Source: Frankia sp. AgB1.9 (GTDB lineage Bacteria > Actinomycetota > Actinomycetes > Frankiales > Frankiaceae). Taken from it: a stretch of 64,000 nucleotides of DNA. The notes below the pieces were generated by a model. It saw only the letters and a list, made by a program, of their open reading frames with translations. It searched no databases and had not been told where the DNA came from. Below are positions 42,730-50,700 of the stretch, piece after piece. Every line of letters begins with the position of its first letter. Within the stretch, counting starts at the first letter, position 1. The stretch spans positions 44,655 to 108,654 of the forward strand of contig NZ_JADWYX010000016.1 of the NCBI RefSeq assembly GCF_016786355.1, written 5' to 3'. The position numbers and the translations under genes were made by a program.

Positions 42730-44136
42730 ATGACGCCGGGCGACCGCAGAGACCTGGGCCGGCGCGGACGGGGCAACCGGGTCGCCGAGGTCCGGGAGCC
42801 GAGCCGCTCGATCTTCCCGAACCTGGAGAACCTGCGGCTGCCGCACCCGATCCATGGCCATCTCCACCTGCCACACCTCCACCTGCCCCACCGGGACCCG
42901 CACCGAGACCCGGCCTCGGGCGCCGGGCGCCGCCCGGACGCGGCGATCTGGACCCGTGGGCTCACCAAATGCCACGACCACCGCGTCTCGGTCGACCACC
43001 TGGACCTCGACGTGCCGGTGGGCTCGTTGTCCGGATTCGTCGGGCCCAACGGCGCCGGGAAGTCGACGACGCTGCGGATGCTGCTCGGGCTGGTCACCCC
43101 GACCGAGGGCGTCGGCTACGTGCTCGGCGAGCCGGTGAGCCACCCCGAGCGCTACCTCTCCCATGTCGGCGCCATGATCGAGGGCCCGACCTTCCACCCC
43201 GGGCTGTCCGGCCGGCAGAACCTGCGCCAGCTCGCGTTGCTGCGCGGGGTCGACCGTCACCGGATCTACGAGGTGCTGCGGATGGTCCGGCTGACCGGCC
43301 GGGCCGGCGACCCGTTCGCGACCTACTCGCTGGGCATGAAGCAGCGGCTCGGCATCGCCGCCGCGCTGCTTCCCGACCCGGAGCTGCTGATCCTCGACGA
43401 GCCGACGAACGGGCTGGACCCGGCCGGCATCCGGGAGATCCGTGCATTGCTGCGCGAGCTGGCGGACGGCGGGATGACCGTCTTCGTCTCCAGCCACCTG
43501 CTCTCCGAGATCGAGCAGATCTGCGACCACGTCGTCATGATCCGTGGCGGGAAGCTGCTCTACCAGGGCCGGACGGGCGACCTGCTCGCGGTCGGGGACC
43601 CCCACATCCTGCTGTCCCCCGAGTGCGGTGCCGACGCGCGCCGGCTGCTGCACGTGCTCGCCGGGTTCGGGGTGCGCGCGGAGATCAAGCTGGACGGTCC
43701 GCCGAAGGTCGCGGCCGGCTCCTGCGACCAGCGCACCCTCGTGGTCGCGCATGCTCCCGAGCGGATGGCGGCCGACCTGAACCGGGCCGCGATGAACGCC
43801 GGCATCGCGCTGCGCGGCCTGCGCACCCACCGGCCCAGCCTGGAGGAGACCTTCCTGCGCGCCACCGGGGGCGCGGACGGAGACATCGTCTCGGCCGAGC
43901 AGGCGACCGAGGCCGAACCGCGCCGCGGCCGCCCAGGCGGCCGGTCGAAAGGCCCGCGGCCCGACCCGTTGGCGCCGCCCTACCCATCCGAAGGAGGGGA
44001 ACAGGCCACGGCCGGGCGCCCGCGACGGCGCTGGGCCCGCCCACACGCGGCCGAGCCGTACCCGCACGACGGCGACCCGGCCACACCGGGCGCGAACCAC
44101 CGGGCCGGGACCGGGCGGCCCAGGGGAGGTCACTGA
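42730..44136 (+). CDS. ABC transporter ATP-binding protein with His-rich N-terminus
   Basis: A 468-residue ATPase, about 150 longer than usual. Residues 37-60 are a histidine-rich segment (eight His in 24, as in LPHPIHGHLHLPHLHLPH). The ATPase runs from about 72 to 300: Walker A GFVGPNGAGKST, the signature YSLGMKQRLGIAAAL, Walker B LLILDEPTNGLD and the switch SSHLLSEI. The family is that of multidrug and lantibiotic exporters. The last 90 residues are a Pro/Arg/Gly-rich tail. The membrane partner begins at the stop codon (TGATG overlap), so the two form one exporter. Substrate unknown. Confidence 0.93.
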   Translation: MTPGDRRDLGRRGRGNRVAEVREPSRSIFPNLENLRLPHPIHGHLHLPHLHLPHRDPHRDPASGAGRRPDAAIWTRGLTKCHDHRVSVDHLDLDVPVGSLSGFVGPNGAGKSTTLRMLLGLVTPTEGVGYVLGEPVSHPERYLSHVGAMIEGPTFHPGLSGRQNLRQLALLRGVDRHRIYEVLRMVRLTGRAGDPFATYSLGMKQRLGIAAALLPDPELLILDEPTNGLDPAGIREIRALLRELADGGMTVFVSSHLLSEIEQICDHVVMIRGGKLLYQGRTGDLLAVGDPHILLSPECGADARRLLHVLAGFGVRAEIKLDGPPKVAAGSCDQRTLVVAHAPERMAADLNRAAMNAGIALRGLRTHRPSLEETFLRATGGADGDIVSAEQATEAEPRRGRPGGRSKGPRPDPLAPPYPSEGGEQATAGRPRRRWARPHAAEPYPHDGDPATPGANHRAGTGRPRGGH

Positions 44137-44921
44137 TGTTCCGAGCGTTCCTGGCCGAATGGCCCCAGCTGCTGCGCCGGCGGTTCGTCGTCGGCACCTT
44201 CGGCGCGACGGCGGCCATCGCCGCGCTCGGCGCCGTGCTGACCTTCGTCGCCAGCGACGGCCGTCAGGTCTACGCCGAGATGCCCCGGACCGACGAGCTG
44301 GCCCGGCCCGAGGGCATGGTCCAGGGGCTGAACGCGATCAGCATCCTGCTCGGCGTCGTCGGGCTGTGCGTGGTCGCCGCGTCGCTGGCCGGCGACTACA
44401 GCCGGGGGACCCTGCGCAACCAGCTCGTCGCCCAGCCCCGCCGGCTGCGCCTGCTGCTCGGCAAATGCCTGGCGCTGGGGGCGTTCATCGCGCTGGTCGT
44501 GCTCGCCGCCGCGGCCGTCAGCGTGGCGCTGTCGTTCGCCCTCGCGCCGATCAAGAACGTCTCGACGGGTGCCTGGACCTCCCTCGCCGGTCTGGGCGAG
44601 TTCGGCAAGGCGGTGCTCAACAACGTGCTGAACGCCTGGGGGTTCGGCGTGCTCGGGGCGCTCGCCGCGATCGTGTTCCGGTCACCGGCGGCCTCGATCT
44701 CGGTCGGGGTGGCCTACGTCCTGCCGATCGAGATCATCGTCAGCGGAATCTGGCGCCCCGCCGAGAGCTGGCTGCCCGGCCAGCTGCTGCAGGACATCGC
44801 GAACGGCGGCTACGGCTACGCCACCGCGTACGCGGACGCCGGCCTGCGGGTCCTGTGCTACGGCGCCGTCGCGGTCCTCATCACCGCGCTGCTGTTCCGC
44901 TACCGGGACATGACCTCCTGA
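44136..44921 (+). CDS. ABC-2-type permease
   Basis: A 261-residue membrane protein with about six hydrophobic segments (near 20-40, 70-92, 118-142, 172-195, 200-215, 236-252). The extracellular loop and the segment DYSRGTLRNQLVAQPRRLRLLLGK, just after helix 2, are typical of ABC-2 permeases partnering with such ATPases. Its ATG shares the A of the preceding TGA, with GGGGAGG ahead of it, so translation is coupled to the ATPase. It overlaps the convergent flippase gene by 22 bases. I infer export of a hydrophobic compound; the His-rich partner may add a metal-sensitive element. Confidence 0.9.
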   Translation: MFRAFLAEWPQLLRRRFVVGTFGATAAIAALGAVLTFVASDGRQVYAEMPRTDELARPEGMVQGLNAISILLGVVGLCVVAASLAGDYSRGTLRNQLVAQPRRLRLLLGKCLALGAFIALVVLAAAAVSVALSFALAPIKNVSTGAWTSLAGLGEFGKAVLNNVLNAWGFGVLGALAAIVFRSPAASISVGVAYVLPIEIIVSGIWRPAESWLPGQLLQDIANGGYGYATAYADAGLRVLCYGAVAVLITALLFRYRDMTS

Positions 44922-46300
44922 ACGACCGGGACTCCCGGCTGGGCTGGCACCGCCAGCTCGGCGCCAACCGCCGGTCGTGGTCGGGACGCCACCCGGCCAG
45001 CGCGCAGCAGGCGAACCACCAGCGCCCCGGTCAGCACCGCGGCAAGGGTCTGGCACAGGAGGCCGGCGACCGCCGTCCTCATGATCGCCCCGTTGGCCAG
45101 CGTGAGGGCGACGACCGTCAACGGCGTGCAGACCGCGAGGACCCAGACGACCTTCCGGTAGCCCGCGCCCAGCAGGTAGGAGGCGAACATCAGCGTGACG
45201 GACAGCGCCGTCATGGCGAGCGCGAGCACCGGCAGCGCCGGGGCGGCGGCCGTCAGCTTCGGCCCGAACAGCACCGCGAGGATCCCGTGGCCGGCGACCG
45301 CGCCTGCCGCCGCCAGAAGCAGGCCGGGCGCGACGACGATGGTCAGCGCCATCGCCAGCGCCCGGCTCGCGGACTCCCCCGCCTGACGCCGCCGCGCCGC
45401 CTCGGCGAGCAGGTAGTTCGCCACCGCCAGCCCGATGAAGACCGGGATCTTGCTGGCGGTCGAGATCGCAGCGTAGCCGCCGACGCCCGCAGGGTTGCGC
45501 CAGCCGACGATGACCACGTCGATGTTCTGCAGCACCGCGAGCGGCGCCAGCGTGGCGAGTGCCACCGAGGTGTCGGCGATCAGGCCGTCGCGGGTCCGCC
45601 GCGCGACGGCCGTGGCCGCCAGCGCCGGCCGCGGCGCGGCAGGCCTGGCCTGGTCCCCGCCGGTCGCCCAGCCCGGGGAGGGTGTCCGGGCCGCCGTCCA
45701 CCGGGCGAACTCGCCGGCCAGCGCGAGACCGAGCACGAGACCGAGCCCGGCGCCGTTCACACCGAGCCCGACGGCGGCGAGCACGACGATGCCGACGAAC
45801 CGGAACGCCGCCTCGAGGACCACGTTGCGCGCCAGCCCCAGGTAGTTGCGCCGGGCCTGGAGCAGCCCGCGCTCGACGCACACGCTGACCCACACCGAGG
45901 CCGCGATGGCCGCCTCGGCGATGGCGAACGGGTGCGGGTAGGACAGCAGCACGGCGACCGGCTTACACAGCGCGATCGCCACGACCGCGGCGCCTACCGT
46001 CGAGAACCCGATCACGTTCCGGAGCTTGCGGATCCAGCCCCAGCGCAGGCTCCTGGTGTTGTCGAGCTGCCCCAGGTCACGGTGCACGACGGCGGTCAGC
46101 ACGGCGAGGCCGACGACCGAGAGGACCATGTAGATATTCGTCTGCTCGACCACGGCGCCGTAACCGCGTGTGCTCAGGACTCTGGCCAGCACGAGGTTCA
46201 TCACGAGATTGAAGAAGTTCGCGACGGCTCCGGCCGCGGCAAGTGCCACCGGCCCGCGCAACAGCTCGGCGACGAACTCGCGCCGCGCCGCCACCGCCAT
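44900..46300 (-). CDS. Polysaccharide-type flippase (first copy)
   Basis: A 466-residue membrane protein with about 12-14 hydrophobic segments, resembling Wzx/MATE-like lipid-linked sugar flippases. Marked segments are NLVMNLVLARVLSTRGYGAV near the N-terminus, VLLSYPHPFAIAEAAIAASV and VERGLLQARRNYLGLARNV, and VGWRNPAGVGGYAAISTASK in the second half. A closely related protein is encoded at 53049-54683; long stretches are nearly identical. Start ATG 46300 with AAAGGT upstream; an upstream ATG at 46339 is unlikely. It is the third gene after the GT2-AftD fusion and the acyltransferase. It overlaps the convergent permease by 22 bases. Confidence 0.87.
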   Translation of the reverse strand: MAVAARREFVAELLRGPVALAAAGAVANFFNLVMNLVLARVLSTRGYGAVVEQTNIYMVLSVVGLAVLTAVVHRDLGQLDNTRSLRWGWIRKLRNVIGFSTVGAAVVAIALCKPVAVLLSYPHPFAIAEAAIAASVWVSVCVERGLLQARRNYLGLARNVVLEAAFRFVGIVVLAAVGLGVNGAGLGLVLGLALAGEFARWTAARTPSPGWATGGDQARPAAPRPALAATAVARRTRDGLIADTSVALATLAPLAVLQNIDVVIVGWRNPAGVGGYAAISTASKIPVFIGLAVANYLLAEAARRRQAGESASRALAMALTIVVAPGLLLAAAGAVAGHGILAVLFGPKLTAAAPALPVLALAMTALSVTLMFASYLLGAGYRKVVWVLAVCTPLTVVALTLANGAIMRTAVAGLLCQTLAAVLTGALVVRLLRAGRVASRPRPAVGAELAVPAQPGVPVVQEVMSR

Positions 46301-46403
46301 CGTCGGACCTTTCCCCGTGACCTTGCCGGCCAATATCATCCGGACCCGGACAATCCTATTCGCCCGTTACCTCCGCGGCCACCGCGCCAATCTCGTCGCG
46401 ATA

Positions 46404-47759
46404 TCAATGAGAACCGCCGTGCGCGGATCGCGCGGCGGCGACGGCCTCGGCCGGCACGCCGGGCTCCGCGAGCTCGGACACCGCTGCGAGAAAAAGACCG
46501 ACGAACTCGCGCGCCGATCTCCCGTCGAACAGTTCGTGGGTGTGACAGAAGGTCAGATGGAGGCGGCCACCCATCCGGGTGGCATGCAGCACCAGGCCCT
46601 GCGGCATCCGGACCGTCGCGGTGAAATGCAGGTCCAACAGCCGGGGGCCGTCCGCGCCGACGGTGAGGTCGGCCGGCACGTGGCCCAGGCTGCCCACCGC
46701 CGCCGTGGGCATGAGGGCGGGCCGCACCGCCGCGACGGCGAGCCGCAGCAGCGCCAGCCGGGGGCGGGCCGGCGCCGCGTGCAGCAGCCGCTCCAGCAGG
46801 AGGCGCGCCCGGCCCGGCGCGGGCGTCGCCGGGCGGGCCTTCAGGGCCGTCGTCCGGTCGACGACGAGCGCGAGCAGCCGCGGCGGCGCCGCCCGCAGCA
46901 CCGCATCGCTGGAAATGATCGCGAACCCGGTGGACACCCCGTCGACCTGGTCGGGCTCCACCCCGCGGACCGGGACTCTGACCCGCAGGGTGCCGCTGGC
47001 CTGGCCACGCCGGGCGTTCCACCGCTCGGCGGCGAGGTGACCGGCCGCGACGAGCACGTCGTTGACGGTGGGGACCCGGCCATCGGTCAGCCGCGCGGGC
47101 CGCGGCGCGGGGATCACCTCGGGCACGAAGGCGAAGCCGGTGTGGCCTGGGCGCCCGACCGGGCGCAGGAACCGCCTGCGCGGCGTGACCCGGCGCAGCA
47201 CCCGCGCCCGCAGCCAGACCCCGGCCCCTGGGTGGAGCGCCGGGCTCGCGTCACGGGTGCCGGCCGGGGCACCGGGGACGGCCGGCGGCCGGTAGGCAGC
47301 CATCGTCTCGGTCAGCAGGGTGAGCAGGCCGCTGCCGTCCACCGCCAGGTGGTGCGCGGCGATGCCGATCCAGTCGCCGTCCGCGTGGTGGGCCACGAGC
47401 AGGCGCGCCAGCGGCGCCTGACGCAGGTCGATCTGGCGGATGACGTCGCCCAGCTCGCGCCAGGCGTCCTCCCGGGTCGCCGCGGCGACCTCGGTCACGG
47501 CGGCGGCCCGCGGGTCCGGCAGGTGCAGCCAGCCGCCGGAGCCGGCCCGGTCCGTCAGCTCGGACCTGGTGGCCCGGTGGCCGGCGAACACGGCCGAGGC
47601 GGCCGAAGCGAGCTCGCCCGCGTCGAGGTGCCCGTCGGTCCGACCCAGCAGCGCGACGGCCACGGGCGCGTCGCGTCGATCCGACGCCAGCAGCACGTGC
47701 TCAGGCAACGTCAGTGGACGTCGCGTCCCGCCGATAGCCGCCCCGTTCACGGTTCCCAT
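46404..47759 (-). CDS. HHxxxDG acyltransferase (condensation/WS-DGAT-like)
   Basis: A protein of about 450 residues with the catalytic motif HHLAVDGSG near residue 145, the H-H-x-x-x-D-G of condensation domains, PapA and wax-ester synthases. The C-terminal half gives STGFAIISSDA, the LGHVPADLTVGADGP strand and CHTHELFDGRSAREF, where another H-x-x-x-D-G-like motif lies. Such enzymes transfer acyl chains from CoA or carrier proteins to hydroxyls. Start is uncertain: ATG 47759 lies directly after a G-rich site and GTG 47750 has better spacing. It sits between the AftD fusion and the flippase, so it may acylate the exported glycan or glycolipid. Confidence 0.75.
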   Translation of the reverse strand: MGTVNGAAIGGTRRPLTLPEHVLLASDRRDAPVAVALLGRTDGHLDAGELASAASAVFAGHRATRSELTDRAGSGGWLHLPDPRAAAVTEVAAATREDAWRELGDVIRQIDLRQAPLARLLVAHHADGDWIGIAAHHLAVDGSGLLTLLTETMAAYRPPAVPGAPAGTRDASPALHPGAGVWLRARVLRRVTPRRRFLRPVGRPGHTGFAFVPEVIPAPRPARLTDGRVPTVNDVLVAAGHLAAERWNARRGQASGTLRVRVPVRGVEPDQVDGVSTGFAIISSDAVLRAAPPRLLALVVDRTTALKARPATPAPGRARLLLERLLHAAPARPRLALLRLAVAAVRPALMPTAAVGSLGHVPADLTVGADGPRLLDLHFTATVRMPQGLVLHATRMGGRLHLTFCHTHELFDGRSAREFVGLFLAAVSELAEPGVPAEAVAAARSAHGGSH

Positions 47760-47790
47760 CTCCCCCGGCACGTCAGTGAATCCAATCCGT

Positions 47791-50700
47791 TCATGGGCCG
47801 GCACGACTGTCGGGTTGGCTGTCCCGCCCGACGCAGAGCGCGACCAACACGGCCGCGAGCGCTGTAGCGCCGGCCGCCTGCGCAAATCCGCCGAACGCGC
47901 CCACACCCTCCCGCGGCGACCCGTCCGGGGCCGCGAGCATAGCGACCCCCGTCGCGGTCATCGCGGCCGCAGCGGCCCAGGGCATCAGGCCGGGCCAGCG
48001 CCGCGCGACGACGGCGAGCGCCGGCACCACGACCGCCACCGGCCCGGCGACCAGGCCGACCGCGACCGTTCCCGCGACCGTCGCCACCCACCAGGCCGGC
48101 AGCCGTTCCCACCACCGCGTCCCGGCCACCAGCCGAGCGCCACCATCCAGCCGCGCGGCCCGGTGCCGGTGCCGGCGCCGGCCAGGGACGAGCGCGGCCG
48201 CCAGCAGCACCGCGACCAGGGCGAAGCCGACGACGAGGCCGGTCCGGTACGTCTGGCCGGGCCGGTTCTCGAGCACGACGGTGCCGCCGGCACCGGCGGG
48301 CACGATCCAGCCCTGCTGCCAGCCGTCCAGACGGATCGGCGTCAGCCGCACGCCGCCCAGGGTGGCCGTCCAGGACCTGTTCGCGTTCTCCCGGACCGCG
48401 AGGAACGCCTGCCGCCCCGGACCGATCGCGACCGTGCGACGCTCGGCCGTCCACGTCCCGACTGTTGTCGAGCGCAGTGTGCTCGCCGGCTGGCTCGGCG
48501 CCGGGCTGGCCAGCGAAAGTGTGTCGACGAACACGGTCGCGGCGGCGCCGGGTGTGACCGTGAGCACGTGCTGGCCCGCTGGCAACGTCACCGAGCCGTC
48601 GGGCGTGCAGAGGGTGACGCGCATCGGCCTGGCTGCGGCGATGTCGCCGGAGCGGCCCTCGACCCGGAGCTGGTAGGCGGTGCCGTCGATCCGGACCTGG
48701 GGGCCCTGGCCGCAGGCGAAGAGCACCGGTCGGTCGCCCTGGGGCCGCGTCCCGGTCTGGAGCGGCGCCAGCGTCGCCGTCCCGGTCAGGGTGAGCCGCG
48801 TCGGGCGGGACGTCTCGAACCGGCGGGCGATCGCGGGCTCCTCCGACGCGCTGAACGGCGCGAGGATGTCGGATCGCGCGCGGTCGAAGGCGAACACCGT
48901 GGACCCGCCCGTCGTCCCCGCCAGCAGCCCGGTCGCGTCGGAGGGGACCTGGGCGTAGTGCTGGAAGCTCTGCCCGGGGACGGTCAGCTCGCGGATGCCG
49001 GCGCCCAGGGCCGTGCCGCCGTTCGGCGCGACCCGCAGCAGGGTCACCTGGTACCACGAGCTCTTCCCCGGCGGCACCGCCAGTCGCTGGACCTGCTCGG
49101 TCCTGGTGACGCGGGTGTCCACCGACCCGTTGGCCGTGGTCACCCGGACCACCTGCGGGACCGACCGCCTGGCCGACTCGGCGAGCAGCTGGACCTGCAG
49201 GTAGGGCACGGCTACCGGCGCGCCAACGTCGACCCGCAGCCAGGCCCCCTCCGTACCGGTCTTCGGGTCGGCCCGCGCCATCCACCACGAGTAGGCCAGC
49301 CCGTCGACGGCGCTCGCCGGCCCGAGCTCCGGCGCGGCCCGCAGGGCGTACCCGTAGGACGACGCCGTGACGGACTTCCCGTCCAGATAGCCGCCGACGG
49401 TCTGGTGGCCGGCGGGCGGCCGGTCGGTCCATTCGTGCGGCGGGGTGACGGAGCCGGCGACCTCCTCGTCCGGACCCAGCAGGTAGGACGCGGAGGCGTG
49501 CACGCGGCCGAAGATGTAGTCACGCCGGTCGAGCGTGTCGGTGACGGCGAGCCCGGTCGTCGGCGTCAGGACCTGGTTGGCCGGCACGGTGTCCGCGGAC
49601 GGCGCGACCACGCCGCCGCCGGTGCTGACCGCGCCGGGCCCGCTGAGGTCGGAGGCCAGCACCACCGCGCGGTCCGCCGGCAGCAGACCGTGCGCGGCGA
49701 GCTGCAACGTCGCCTCCGGGCCGCCGGCGACCACCAGCGCGTCCGCGGCCGAGTAGGCCTGGACGAGGCTCGCGCCACCGGGCACCGTCCAGACCTCCAG
49801 CGCCGGGACCTTGCCCACGGCGGGACGCCGGGCCACCGGCACGGACAGCTCCGTGGTGCCGAGGTGCGCGGCGACCGCCGGGCCGAAGGTCGCGGCCTCC
49901 CGCAGGCCCGACGCCGCGAGGGCCCGGTGGATCTCGCTGGTGGACGGCGGGCTGTCCCAGGCGTCGGCCGCCAGGTCGTTGCGCACGACGATCTGGCCCA
50001 CTCCGGCCCGCGCGAGCGCGGCGGCGAGACCGGAGCCGTCGCCACGCGACAGGGCGTCCTCGACCGCGTCTAGCCAACGGGTGATGCCGACGCTGCCGAG
50101 CGGGATGAGGTTACGCACGCCCCACGGGGTCGAGGACAGCCACTGCATCGGTTCGTCGAGCGGGCGTCCCCAGCTGTAGTCGCCGAACGGAGCGCCCGGC
50201 AACAGCAGCGTCCGTCCACCTTCGGGGTTGGCACCGAGCCAGTCGGCCGCCTGGGTCCAGTAGCCGGGAACCTTGGCGAACGGCTTTGGCTGCAGCGCGT
50301 CGCCGTTCAGCATCGGGGTCGACCCCGCGACCAGCGCGGCCACCGTCAGGACGACCGCGCCCGCGGCGGCGGCCCGCCGCGGGCCCGCCAGCCGGTCCGC
50401 CACCGTGAACTCGGCGCGGCGCAGCCGGTCGTGGGCACAGGCGACGGCATGGGTGAGCCCGAGGGCCATCGGCAGGTGCACGACCGGCTGGAACTTGAAC
50501 ACGTTGCGCAACGGACTGAGCGGCCCGGCCAGCAGGTCCCGCACGCCTGCGCCGACGGGGCTGCCCAGGCTCCCTGGGTAGGCGGTCGCCGTCACGACCA
50601 CGCCGATGCCGAACATGACGACTAGCAACCGCCGGGCGGGCAGGTCGCGGCGGGCCAGGCCCCAGAGCGAGAGCGCGGCGACGGCGACCGAACCGACGAC

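Noticed and set aside
47747..49432. A 561-codon minus-strand frame inside the GT2-AftD gene
   Set aside because: Different frame of the same strand, Arg/Gly-rich and without motifs, while the main frame has continuous AftD-like sequence.
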